Positions 30,452 to 38,779 of a stretch of 64,000 bases of DNA are shown here, piece by piece. Both the position numbers and the translations under genes were made by a program. The notes under the pieces were generated by a model that did no database searches, was not told the origin of the DNA, and worked only from the letters and a program-made list of their open reading frames with translations. Origin of the DNA: Bryobacterales bacterium KBS 96. GTDB lineage: Bacteria; Acidobacteriota; Terriglobia; Bryobacterales; Bryobacteraceae. The DNA lies in the NCBI GenBank assembly GCA_000381625.1, contig KB906767.1, positions 4,579,357 through 4,643,356 on the forward strand. Reading direction: 5' to 3'. Each line of letters starts with the position of its first letter. The stretch's first letter is position 1.

Positions 30452-30776
30452 TGAGGGTAACCCACTTCATGCCGCAGGCCCCCAACATTACGCAAGGCTT
30501 GCAGGCGAAGTAATTCAGAAACCAAAATCTGGCGGCCGCCGATTTCCAAACATTCAAGGTATGGTTTATTTTTCGTTCGGAACCGTCGAAACATTCGACG
30601 ACCAAACTCAGCAACGCATGCCGTTTTGGCTTCCCGCTCAAGTAAGAGGTGACAGCGTTGAAGAGGTAAAGCGATTTCAGGATGACCTAAAACTAGGTTG
30701 GTATCAGCACATCGAACATATGATTGGCGCTCCTGTTATAAGCCACCATCGAGAAACAGGATGGCCGGACGTTTAG
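30357..30776 (+). CDS. hypothetical protein of low-GC cassette, gene 2, C-terminal part
   Basis: Continuation of gene 2 in the +1 frame. From the A8 tract it reads KKRLAIPSAHGVVLIFNEGN, then a beta-rich segment with GMVYFSFGTVETF and a C-terminal helix region ending GAPVISHHRETGWPDV. The first 16 codons overlap the upstream frame and are probably not used as a start. There is no independent ribosome binding site, so it is best read as the second half of the same broken gene. Confidence 0.5.
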   Translation: MKTSSAMLTSKSAPQKKRLAIPSAHGVVLIFNEGNPLHAAGPQHYARLAGEVIQKPKSGGRRFPNIQGMVYFSFGTVETFDDQTQQRMPFWLPAQVRGDSVEEVKRFQDDLKLGWYQHIEHMIGAPVISHHRETGWPDV

Positions 30777-31300
30777 AGATTGTTTCACAAAGCGTAAGTT
30801 TTGCAACATCGACGGAAGTCCTAAAATCAAAGATTCCAGCATTGCAAAAGTGGCAGCAATAGAGCAATTCAGCGACGAAGCACTCATTTCACCTGTTCTC
30901 CTGCCACCAAACTCGAACAATCAACCGAAGCCATCTGGCAAGAGCCGGACAGGCAACTCGGGGACGGAGCACTCAATTCACCCATTCTCTTGGGCGCCAA
31001 CCCCGAACAATCGACCAAAGCCGTCGCTGCATGAGCCGGACAGAATTGGAACGTTGCTCCTTCCTCAATCTAACCGACGGACCCAAATTTGGCCATATAA
31101 TGTAATTCGCCTCAACTCACGAGACGAATGGCTTTAGGAGCCGGTCGTGCGATTTCGCGCAGATTCAGCCCGTTCGATATACGAATGCCAAACCGTTGCG
31201 GCCGGTGGGCGCACTCATAGCATCGGCGACACCTCGGACGCACTACGGACTTTATTACCACTGCAATTCAAATGATTGAACGAGCGAGAGGAGAACCCCG
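30777..31300. other. gene-poor AT-richer stretch with tandem repeat
   Basis: Some 520 bases without a convincing gene. A 95-codon frame at 30850-31137 exists but has no ribosome binding site, and its Pro/Asn-rich translation comes largely from the tandem repeat. GAGAGGAGAA at 31287-31296 is the ribosome binding site of the next gene. Confidence 0.5.
30874..31051. repeat. 89-bp imperfect tandem repeat, two copies
   Basis: Unit 1 (30874-30962) and unit 2 (30963-31051) share GACG(a/g)AGCACTCA, then TCGAACAATC/CCGAACAATC, then GAGCCGGACAG at the same spacing. Divergence between copies is moderate, suggesting an old duplication. Confidence 0.65.
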
Positions 31301-31939
31301 ATGAACCCAATCGAAGTAATTTCCTTATTCCCAAACCCCAATACACCAGATCTTGGGTGCTTTGTAAGAAGAAAACACGGATTCGAAACGGACCCCGACG
31401 TGGACTTTGAAAACGTCCATGTGGATTTCAATCCGTCGATTGACTTCAGTCCGCAGTACCATCAGGCGTATTTCCGGGTTAGTTGCGGCCAGGCGGCGTT
31501 CTTCCAGAGATGCCTGGTTTACATGACGACTGACGCAAGCATCCCGCCTCCCATTCTGGAAAATTTCCCGCCCAATTTCGTTTTGGGAGGAGACTATACG
31601 CCTCATCCTTCCGACTGGAGCCGTTTCCCCACTCAATCCGGTCAACGGCTTTACTGGTTTTTCGGGCAGCACCGCGACCCGGCAACCACCGTGTGGCAGC
31701 CGGATGCGCTCGTCGGCCATAGCTATGACATCTACGAAAACGGCACCCTAAGCACCGTTCAGTATGACGACACCGGAGGCGACCGCGATTTCAATGACCT
31801 GGTTCTGGAAGTTGCAATCGTCGGAAGAAGTTCCTGGGTAAATTTGCCGAATGCTCCAGCGCAGGCCGCCGTCAACAGGAAAATTGAAGAAAAAGGCATA
31901 CCCAGGTTGCGGTCGCTTCTGAACAAACGCGGCAAATGA
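31301..31939 (+). CDS. DUF4114-like protein
   Basis: A 212-residue protein. Near residue 155 the pattern DDTGGDRDFNDLVLEVAI matches the calcium-site-like motif of DUF4114 domains (GGD-x-D-[FY]-ND-[LV]), usually found in large secreted or surface proteins. The preceding part is rich in aromatic residues and Pro. No signal peptide is seen. GAGAGGAG lies five bases upstream of the ATG. It is convergent with the DNase II-like gene; any functional link to it is speculation. Confidence 0.72.
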   Translation: MNPIEVISLFPNPNTPDLGCFVRRKHGFETDPDVDFENVHVDFNPSIDFSPQYHQAYFRVSCGQAAFFQRCLVYMTTDASIPPPILENFPPNFVLGGDYTPHPSDWSRFPTQSGQRLYWFFGQHRDPATTVWQPDALVGHSYDIYENGTLSTVQYDDTGGDRDFNDLVLEVAIVGRSSWVNLPNAPAQAAVNRKIEEKGIPRLRSLLNKRGK

Positions 31940-31966
31940 AAGTGGTTTCTAGCCAACAACCGATTC

Positions 31967-32542
31967 CTACGGCGCCGGGGCCGAGTCGCCTTTAAGCAAG
32001 CCCCGGACGCTGTCAAATAGCGGCACATTATCGATGACATAAAACAATCCGCCGCGCCCATTCTGGCTTGAGTCGCAACTTGGTCCGGAGAGCGATCCTT
32101 GCTGGTTCATGTCGCCGAAAATGGCGTACGTGTGCGTCCCGGTCGAGACGCCCACTTTGGCGTGATTGCCGTTGGCCTCCGGGATTCCTTCGAGGCCAAT
32201 CGCGTTTCCCGCCCATGCACCGGAGGTCGCAATCTCCACGGCGCCGGGTGTCCCGAGCGAACTGTCCCAGCATCCGATTCTTGTATTCGCGGTTGTGGTG
32301 GGAATTTCGGGTCTCGAATACCACGTGGCAACGCGCAATGGCTCGCCGCCCAACAATGCCGAAACCATCTGCCACGGCGGAACATTCAAACCGGAGGGCT
32401 TTGAAATCAGGGTTACGCCGCTCGAGAGCTTCGTCACCGTCGCGACTTTACTCGCTGAAACGCTTCCAAGTCCTTTGACCTGCGCCTGAATCTCCGCCGG
32501 CCCGCCATTGCGGACGATTTGCGCGCTCGTTGGTTTGGTCAC
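31967..32542 (-). CDS. DNase II-like nuclease, C-terminal half (frameshifted)
   Basis: A 191-residue frame starting with GTG at 32542, overlapping the stop of the N-terminal half (GTGA). It carries the second H-x-K site of the DNase II family, NGNHAKVGV, followed by FGDMNQQGSLSG, which parallels the animal enzyme region HSKWCV...CVGDMNRNQG. Reading upstream in this frame gives ALGNASVVTKPTS instead of ALGMPAS-stop. One missing G in the GGG at 32555-32557 (minus-strand sense) would therefore rejoin both halves. It is unlikely to be functional alone unless the halves associate. Confidence 0.72.
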   Translation of the reverse strand: MTKPTSAQIVRNGGPAEIQAQVKGLGSVSASKVATVTKLSSGVTLISKPSGLNVPPWQMVSALLGGEPLRVATWYSRPEIPTTTANTRIGCWDSSLGTPGAVEIATSGAWAGNAIGLEGIPEANGNHAKVGVSTGTHTYAIFGDMNQQGSLSGPSCDSSQNGRGGLFYVIDNVPLFDSVRGLLKGDSAPAP

Positions 32543-33183
32543 GACGCTGGCATTCCCAGCGCCTTCAGCACAGCCACGACATCGTCCTTGGTCAGCTTCA
32601 ATGCGAAGAAATGCTGGCTGACCAGAACGTCGTTATCTTTCACGCACCCCAGCGTATTGCCGTCCGTTTTGCGAGGCTTTTTCGAGCTACCGGAAGCGGG
32701 CCACGACGGCGTCGATACCTGCAGCACGAATCCCTCGCCATCTTTATCCCAGGCAAGCATGCCTTTCGAATGCCCGGCCGGCGCCGACTTACTGGCAATA
32801 GGATCGCCGAAGAATTGATCGTTCCAGATCACATAAAAAAGCTTGTGTTTGTAAACCTGATTGAACGTGGCGCCCAGGGGATCGGCGGTCGTATCCCCAA
32901 GACAGCCGCCGCCCTGTTGCAGCGCGCCGTCCTCGCTGCTCGCGAAAACGAATTGCTGGCCGAAGTGGTTATACTGTTGCACCGTGCCGCCGAACAGGCA
33001 CGCGCGTTGCGCGGCGCCTCCACAGCCGGGAAAGGACTGGGAATTGAATTTAAAGACAAACCACCAATCGACCGTGTGACCATTCGCGAGTAGCGGCGAC
33101 GGCGCGCTGGCGGCGCCGGCCAGCGTAACCGTAAGAAGAATTCCTATAACGAGGCGGCAACTGCGATGCACTGGTCGTGGCAA
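32539..33183 (-). CDS. DNase II-like nuclease, N-terminal half with signal peptide
   Basis: A 214-residue frame. The signal peptide is MPRPVHRSCRLVIGILLTVT followed by an AGAASA cleavage region. The mature start HTVDWWFVFKF resembles the N-terminus of animal DNase II (VDWFVVYK). YVIWNDQFF and GHSKGMLAWDKDGEGFVLQ match the first catalytic H-x-K block (HTKGVLLLDHDGG). The family is a phospholipase-D-like, metal-independent acid endonuclease needing two H-x-K sites; the second is in the next frame. Probably a secreted or periplasmic nuclease before the frameshift. It is divergent from the flavoprotein gene. Confidence 0.78.
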   Translation of the reverse strand: MPRPVHRSCRLVIGILLTVTLAGAASAPSPLLANGHTVDWWFVFKFNSQSFPGCGGAAQRACLFGGTVQQYNHFGQQFVFASSEDGALQQGGGCLGDTTADPLGATFNQVYKHKLFYVIWNDQFFGDPIASKSAPAGHSKGMLAWDKDGEGFVLQVSTPSWPASGSSKKPRKTDGNTLGCVKDNDVLVSQHFFALKLTKDDVVAVLKALGMPAS

Positions 33184-33290
33184 GTTCGCATTCTACTAAC
33201 AAACGACGGAAGAGTAGCGGGTAACAGCTCCAAGCTTCATACACACACGCCGATACGCTGGCCCCAAGTGAGATACAGTAGTTACCCATT

Positions 33291-34919
33291 ATGGCCATTC
33301 GAGTTGCAGTTCTCGGCGGCGGGGTTGGCGGCTTAAGCGCCGCTCACGAATTGATGGACCGTGGTTTCGCGGTGTCCGTTTACGAGTCGAAGAATCAGTT
33401 CGGCGGAAAGGCGCGGAGCCTGTCGGTCCCGAATACCGGCACGGGAGGCCGCAAAGATTTGCCGGGAGAACATGGGTTCCGCTTCTTCCCGGCCTTCTAC
33501 CGCCACCTGCCCGACACCATGATGCGCATTCCGTTTGGCGAAAATTCCAGCGTCTTCAATAATCTCGTTCACGCCACGCGCATTCATGTCGCACGCGCCG
33601 GCATGCCTCCTCTTATCCTGGATGCGCGGATTCCGCAGAATATCGAGGACTGGAGCTTGGCGTTCATGGACGTGTTTAGCGGCATTGGAGTTCCCAAGGA
33701 CGAAGTCCTGTTCTTTATCGACCGGCTTTTCACGCTGCTCACGAGCTGTCCCGAAAGGCGAATCGCCGAGTACGAGCTGATTCCGTGGTGGACATTCATC
33801 GATGCCGTCAACCACTCCTCCGCCTACCAGACACTGCTTGGGAAAGGGCTGACCCGATCTCTCGTCGCCGTTCGCGCCCAGGAGGGAAGCACTCGCACAG
33901 TCGGGTATACCTTGCTGCAGTTGCTGTTCGGACTGCTGACGTCCGGAGGATTCGATCGGCTCCTGAATGGACCGACGAGCGATGTATGGATCACGCCGTG
34001 GATTGCTTATCTGAAGCAGCATGGCGTCGACTTGCAGGCCGGAACTACCGTGAGGTCGTTCAACGCGTCCGGCGGCCGGATTACGTCCGTCACCGCCGAG
34101 GCGAACGGGGAGGCGCGCGAGATTACGGCCGACTACTACATTTCCGCCTTGCCCGTCGAGATCATGACCCCGCTTGTGGACGACTCGCTGAAAGCGCAAG
34201 CTCCTTCGCTGGCTCATCTTGCCAAACTGCGCACAGCGTGGATGAACGGCATTCAGTTCTATCTCGCGCAGGACGTCCCTCTGGAGTTCGGACATACGCT
34301 CTACGCCGATTCTCCCTGGGCGCTTACGTCGATTTCACAGCGCCAGTTTTGGGGAGAGAACGCGTTGGCCGGATTCGGCGATGGACAAACCGGCGGCATC
34401 CTCTCGGCCGATATTTCCGATTGGGAAACGGCGGGCGTTGTGTATGGCAAGACGGCAGCGCAATGCTCGGCCGGCGAAATTGAGAATGAAGTTTGGCAAC
34501 AGATCAAGCTTCACGTGAATGTTGCGGGCGCCGAAATTATTCGCGACGACAATCTGATGAGCTGGTTCCTGGACCCCGATGTCCAATTCCCAAATCCGAC
34601 AGCCGTGACGAACCTGGAGCCGCTGATGATCAACACGTCGGGATCGTTACAATTTCGCCCGGATGCCTCCACGGAAATTTCAAATTTGTTTCTCGCTTCC
34701 GATTACGTGAAGACCTTCACGGATGTCGCTTGCATGGAAGCGGCGAATGAAGCTGCCCGCCGGGCGGTGAATGCGCTTCTCGATCGCGCCGGGTCCACTG
34801 CTCCGCGCAGCTCAATCTGGCCCCTCAAGGAGCCGGATTTTTTCGCTCCGCTGATCGAATACGATCGTGTGCGTTTCCGCCTTGGCCTTCCTAATGCGGG
34901 AGGTGTGCTCGCGCATTAG
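33291..34919 (+). CDS. FAD-dependent oxidoreductase, phytoene desaturase-like
   Basis: A 542-residue flavoprotein of the amine oxidase / phytoene desaturase superfamily. The dinucleotide fold is at the N-terminus (VAVLGGGVGGLSAAHELMDRG) with the following FGGKARS, and the C-terminal FAD-contact region has NLFLASDYVKTFTDVACMEA. GEHGFRFFPAFYRHLPDTM near residue 63 is typical of the carotenoid/hydroxysqualene branch. No phytoene or squalene synthase gene is nearby, so the substrate is undetermined. Confidence 0.85.
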   Translation: MAIRVAVLGGGVGGLSAAHELMDRGFAVSVYESKNQFGGKARSLSVPNTGTGGRKDLPGEHGFRFFPAFYRHLPDTMMRIPFGENSSVFNNLVHATRIHVARAGMPPLILDARIPQNIEDWSLAFMDVFSGIGVPKDEVLFFIDRLFTLLTSCPERRIAEYELIPWWTFIDAVNHSSAYQTLLGKGLTRSLVAVRAQEGSTRTVGYTLLQLLFGLLTSGGFDRLLNGPTSDVWITPWIAYLKQHGVDLQAGTTVRSFNASGGRITSVTAEANGEAREITADYYISALPVEIMTPLVDDSLKAQAPSLAHLAKLRTAWMNGIQFYLAQDVPLEFGHTLYADSPWALTSISQRQFWGENALAGFGDGQTGGILSADISDWETAGVVYGKTAAQCSAGEIENEVWQQIKLHVNVAGAEIIRDDNLMSWFLDPDVQFPNPTAVTNLEPLMINTSGSLQFRPDASTEISNLFLASDYVKTFTDVACMEAANEAARRAVNALLDRAGSTAPRSSIWPLKEPDFFAPLIEYDRVRFRLGLPNAGGVLAH

Positions 34920-34983
34920 CGCTTTTGTGCTTCTGACCCTGGAGTAACTAGAGACTGGCATGATTGCGGGTCATGCAGCCGCT

Positions 34984-36858
34984 TTACTCCGCCGACATCG
35001 GACTCTTCGAAGCGGTCCAGCCAAGGGTCTCACCCCGGTTCTGCTCCTTCAGCCACGCGAGCAGCGGCCGGAAGTATTCGATCATCGCCGAGGCGTCGAT
35101 CTTGCTTTCGCCGGTCATCACCTTCAGCGCTTCGGGCCACGGCTTCGATTGGCCCAACGCCAGCATGGCATGCAGCCGGTCACCCGCTGCTTTCGACCCG
35201 TAAACCGAGCAGCGATTCAGCGGACCGCTATACCCGGCGGCCTGGCACATGGCCCGATAGAACTGAAATTGATAGATACGTGCCAGGAAATAGCGCACAT
35301 ACGGCGTGTTCGACGGGATGTGATACTTCGCGCCCGGATCGAAATCGGCCTCGCTGCGGTTTACGGGCGGAGACACGCCCTGATATTGCTCGCGAAGCGC
35401 CCACCATGCCTTGTTGTAATCCGCCGGTTTCACTTTTCCCGAGAAGACCTCCCAGCGCCATTTATCGATCATTAGCCCAAATGGCAGGAACGCGATCTTG
35501 TCGAGAGCGGTGCGCAGCAGCAAGGGAATATCGGCCGAGGGCGGCGGCACAGTTTGAATCAAGCCGATCTTCTTCAAATACTCAGGGGTGATCGAGAGGG
35601 CGATGGCATCGCCGATCGCCTCGTGAAAGCCGTCGTTCGCGCTGTTGCGGAACAGGAACGGCTGATTGCGATAAGCCAGATCGTAATAGAGGTGCCCCAG
35701 TTCGTGGTGGACGGTCGTGAAATCGTCGGACGTTTCATGGATGCACAACTTGAGGCGCACGTCCTGGTCGCTGTCGATATCCCATGCGCTGGCATGGCAA
35801 ACAACGTCGCGGTCGGCGGGTTTCGTCAGCATCGATCGCTCCCAAAATGTAGCCGGCAGCGGTTGGTAGCCGAGCGATTCAAAAAAGCTTTCGCCGTACT
35901 GAACCACGCGCTTTGCGTCCGCATGCCTGTCGTGGAGAATCTGGCCGACGTCGTAAGTCGGAGGCGCCGAGGCCGGCGCGACGATATCGTAGATATTGCC
36001 CCACTCTTGCGCCCACATATTCCCCAGCAGATCGGCAGGAATCATTCCATCCTTGCGGTCCGCAACGGCGCCATACTTCTGAATGAGGCGCTTCCTTACG
36101 TAGGCATGCAGCTCTTTATAGAGCGGCGCAACCTCCGTCCAGATCCGCTCGATTTCGGCGGAAAACTGTTGGGGCGGCATATCGTAATTGGAGCGCCAGA
36201 GGGCGCCGGTATCCGCAAATCCGAGTTCACGGGCGCCCTGGTTTGAGAGATCGACAAATTGCGCGTACCGGTCCCTCATGGGCGCACCCACCTTGTGCCA
36301 TCCGATCCACAAACCCTTCAGTTCCTTCGGATCACGGCTCTTGGCCATGCGCACATCGATTTCGTCGATGCCGATGCACTTGGCCTGGTTTGGCGCGCTG
36401 GCGTCGCTGCCGGCGCAATATTTTCCCTTACCGTAGCTGCCGTCAAGCGATGCCGCGAGTTGCGTCAGTTTCTCTCGAAGCTTCGGATCGCTCGGAGCGG
36501 GCATCGTGAGGCTCAACTTCAAAAGCTTGAATTTGCGGCGGAGTTCCGGCGGAAGCTGCACACCATCGAATCGCTTCGCTTCTTCCACCAGCTTCGTAGT
36601 TTGTGCAATCAGGCGCTCGCCCTCTTTGGCGGAGAGCAGTTCGGTATCGCCGGTGATGTAGGTTTCCTGCACCCAGCCCGCGCGCGCCGCAATCGTGTTC
36701 AGATCCAGCAGCTCGGCTTCTGCCTTGTTCATGAATGCCTGGGCATCGGCGGCAGTTGGAGCAGCGGCTGTCACCGACGTAGGCGCGAACAAACACGTTA
36801 TCGCTACAAGGCCGGGCAGGAGCAACGAAGTGTGTTTCACAGCGGAAGTGTAGCGCAT
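34984..36858 (-). CDS. M2 family metallopeptidase (angiotensin-converting-enzyme type)
   Basis: A 624-residue zinc dipeptidyl carboxypeptidase. The N-terminal signal peptide (LLLPGLVAITCLFAP then TSVTAAAP) points to the periplasm. The active site is HHELGHLYYDLAYRNQPFLF with the HExxH zinc motif, followed by the third zinc ligand in GFHEAIGDAIALS, both as in peptidyl-dipeptidase A. The length matches a single ACE catalytic domain. It presumably degrades peptides taken up as nutrients. It is convergent with the flavoprotein gene. Confidence 0.94.
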   Translation of the reverse strand: MRYTSAVKHTSLLLPGLVAITCLFAPTSVTAAAPTAADAQAFMNKAEAELLDLNTIAARAGWVQETYITGDTELLSAKEGERLIAQTTKLVEEAKRFDGVQLPPELRRKFKLLKLSLTMPAPSDPKLREKLTQLAASLDGSYGKGKYCAGSDASAPNQAKCIGIDEIDVRMAKSRDPKELKGLWIGWHKVGAPMRDRYAQFVDLSNQGARELGFADTGALWRSNYDMPPQQFSAEIERIWTEVAPLYKELHAYVRKRLIQKYGAVADRKDGMIPADLLGNMWAQEWGNIYDIVAPASAPPTYDVGQILHDRHADAKRVVQYGESFFESLGYQPLPATFWERSMLTKPADRDVVCHASAWDIDSDQDVRLKLCIHETSDDFTTVHHELGHLYYDLAYRNQPFLFRNSANDGFHEAIGDAIALSITPEYLKKIGLIQTVPPPSADIPLLLRTALDKIAFLPFGLMIDKWRWEVFSGKVKPADYNKAWWALREQYQGVSPPVNRSEADFDPGAKYHIPSNTPYVRYFLARIYQFQFYRAMCQAAGYSGPLNRCSVYGSKAAGDRLHAMLALGQSKPWPEALKVMTGESKIDASAMIEYFRPLLAWLKEQNRGETLGWTASKSPMSAE

Positions 36859-36884
36859 CCGGACGGCGGAATCGGCGGAATGCT

Positions 36885-37265
36885 CTACAGCCTCTGGGTT
36901 CCGTCAACCTTGGCTAGACCGCGGTCGAACGTGCCCAGCGGAAGACGTCCGGCTTTTCGGGCAAGTTGCAGCATCAGGCAATCTGAAAAACCGAGCGCCG
37001 GCCTTGAGCGGAAGAGCTCGAGCGCTGCCGCGACAACTTCGGGGTCCTGTAATGTCAGATCTCTATGATTGAGCAGCATGTCGATAGCCGTAGCGAGGTC
37101 GGCAGCGCTTCGTTCGTACACCGTTGCCAAAACCCACATTGCCTCGGCTAATGCTAAAATCGACACCCATGCTCCCTTTTCGATGAAAGCGTCGGCGGAG
37201 GCAGCTTGGCGGGGATCGTCTCGAGTAATCAGGCGAACCAGAACGTTGGTATCAATGGCGCGCAT
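36885..37265 (-). CDS. VapC-type PIN-domain toxin
   Basis: A predicted ribonuclease toxin of 126 residues. The PIN acidic residues are visible: AIDTNVLVRL at the start, a central Glu in ALAEAMWVLA, and SDCLMLQLA plus GTFDRGLAK near the end. The start is ATG 37265 or GTG 37274; both overlap the antitoxin gene, as is usual for co-translated toxin-antitoxin pairs. Expression is probably autoregulated through the upstream palindrome. Confidence 0.9.
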   Translation of the reverse strand: MRAIDTNVLVRLITRDDPRQAASADAFIEKGAWVSILALAEAMWVLATVYERSAADLATAIDMLLNHRDLTLQDPEVVAAALELFRSRPALGFSDCLMLQLARKAGRLPLGTFDRGLAKVDGTQRL

Positions 37266-37515
37266 ACCGCTCACGAACTCGTCGCCGGATTCCCTCTTTC
37301 ATATCGTTGAGTGTTCGAGACTTTGGCGCCTGCCGCGGGAACAGCGCCCGGTGGATATCCTCCGACGAAAATCTTCCCGATCGCCGCACAATCACCTTAT
37401 CGCCCTCTTCCTCCCACTCCAGAATCGAACCCGGACCAACACCCAACTTTCGCCGAACCTCGACGGGAACTGAAATCTGCCCTTGCGATGTGACTTTCGA
37501 GCGCGACAGTGCCAT
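37252..37515 (-). CDS. AbrB/MazE-family antitoxin
   Basis: An 87-residue antitoxin. The N-terminal swapped-hairpin DNA-binding domain reads SKVTSQGQISVPVEVRRKLG, then PGSILEWEEEGDKVIVRR. The C-terminal tail (residues 50-87) is basic and should wrap and neutralise the PIN toxin. The start at 37515 is the family start; the open frame reaches 37608. The palindrome ATTACC-AC-GGTAAT sits ten bases upstream, as expected for autorepression. Confidence 0.9.
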   Translation of the reverse strand: MALSRSKVTSQGQISVPVEVRRKLGVGPGSILEWEEEGDKVIVRRSGRFSSEDIHRALFPRQAPKSRTLNDMKEGIRRRVRERYARH

Positions 37516-37524
37516 CGCTTTTAC

Positions 37525-37538
37525 ATTACCACGGTAAT
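37525..37538. promoter_or_regulatory. perfect palindrome, probable VapB operator
   Basis: ATTACC-AC-GGTAAT, a perfect 6+2+6 inverted repeat immediately upstream of the antitoxin start. AbrB/MazE-type antitoxins bind such palindromes over their own promoter. The assignment is by position and symmetry only. Confidence 0.6.
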
Positions 37539-37627
37539 GGGAGGCCTCGTCATTAACGTCTATGCTACTTGCTTCCCAGATGCTGCCTCGTTGACGTGGC
37601 GGCCCCATGCCGAGGAAAATGCCGAAT

Positions 37628-37695
37628 CGGACGGCCGCACGTTAGTGCGTAGGTTGTGTGGTTGCGCGAACCCGCTTGCTCACGTAAGCCGGCTC
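37628..37695. repeat. REP-like palindromic element, family A copy 2
   Basis: Shares with copy 1 the series GGCCGCACGTTAGTGCGTAGGTT, here written only as its hairpin core GCACGTTAGTGC, and then AACCCGCTTGCTCACGTAAGCCGGCTC. It lies upstream of vapB and overlaps the last codons and stop of the downstream dehydrogenase gene. Confidence 0.6.
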
Positions 37696-38744
37696 AGCAC
37701 GCCGTCTGTGACTTCGCCTGTCTTGCTCGTGCCCCCGAGATCGGGTGTACGCAGTTTGCCCGCGGCTAGCACGGAGACGACCGCGGCATTGACGGCCTCC
37801 GCCGCTTCCGGCATGCCTAAATGCTCCAACATCATGGCAACGCTGAAGATGGCCGCCAGCGGATTCGCCATGCTCTTACCGGCGATATCGGGCGCCGAGC
37901 CATGCACAGGCTCGAACATCGATGGAAACCGGCGCCTGGGGTCGATATTGGCGCTGGGCGCAAGCCCCATGCTGCCGACGAGGATCGCCGAGATATCGCT
38001 CAGGATGTCGCCGAAGAGATTTGAGGCGACCACCACATCGAAGCTCTCGGGCCGGCGAATGAAATTCATCGCCGCGGCATCCACCAGCAGCGATTCGGTT
38101 TCGATATCCGGATATTCGGCCGCGACCGCCGCAAACGTGCGATCCCATAGCACCATGCCATAGCCCTGCGCGTTCGATTTCGTTACGGACGTGACGCGCT
38201 TCTTCTTGTTGCGCTTACGCGCGAGTTCGAAAGCGTAGCGGACAACCCGCTCGGTTCCACGTCGTGTAAACACCGATGTCTGAATCGCTACTTCGTCGGG
38301 CTGTTCGTGATAGACGAAGCCGCCCACCTGTGAATATTCGCCTTCGGTATTCTCGCGGACTACCGCCATATCGATGTGCTCGCCGCGCCGCAATGCCAGG
38401 GGCGATTGCACGCCACGGTACAACACCGCCGGCCGCACGTTCACGAATTGATCGAAGCCCCGGCGAATCGGCAGCAGCAGCCCATTCAGCGTGACGTGAT
38501 CCGGAATGCGGGGATGCCCGATGGCGCCAAGCAGAATCGCATCGACCGCACGCAACTGGTCGAGAAAATCCGAAGGGCACATCCGGCCATGGCGGAAATA
38601 GTAGTCGGCCCCCCAATCGAAATCCTGAAATTGAAAGGTAGCCCCGAACTTCTTTTCGATGGCGTCTAGTATCCGTTTCGCTTCCGGTATCACTTCCTGG
38701 CCGATGCCATCTCCGGCAATCGTCGCAATTTTAAACGTGGGCAT
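37680..38744 (-). CDS. tartrate dehydrogenase / isopropylmalate dehydrogenase-type beta-decarboxylating enzyme
   Basis: A 354-residue NAD-dependent beta-decarboxylating hydroxyacid dehydrogenase. General family motifs are IAGDGIGQEV at the N-terminus, AVVRENTEGEYS near residue 130, NLFGDILSD near residue 220 and EPVHGSAPDIAG near residue 275. The segment DWGADYYFRHGRMCPSDFLD and the run IPDHVTLNGLLLPIRRGFDQ resemble tartrate/D-malate dehydrogenases more than LeuB. No leucine genes are adjacent. The last residues (DGVLSRLT) are encoded by repeat family A sequence, so the C-terminus may have been remodelled. Confidence 0.85.
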   Translation of the reverse strand: MPTFKIATIAGDGIGQEVIPEAKRILDAIEKKFGATFQFQDFDWGADYYFRHGRMCPSDFLDQLRAVDAILLGAIGHPRIPDHVTLNGLLLPIRRGFDQFVNVRPAVLYRGVQSPLALRRGEHIDMAVVRENTEGEYSQVGGFVYHEQPDEVAIQTSVFTRRGTERVVRYAFELARKRNKKKRVTSVTKSNAQGYGMVLWDRTFAAVAAEYPDIETESLLVDAAAMNFIRRPESFDVVVASNLFGDILSDISAILVGSMGLAPSANIDPRRRFPSMFEPVHGSAPDIAGKSMANPLAAIFSVAMMLEHLGMPEAAEAVNAAVVSVLAAGKLRTPDLGGTSKTGEVTDGVLSRLT

Positions 38745-38779
38745 GGAATCCTCAAGTTATCAGGACGAAATGAGAGAAT

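Noticed and set aside
30850-31137. 95-codon plus-strand frame
   Set aside because: No ribosome binding site, and most of it is the translation of an 89-bp tandem repeat.
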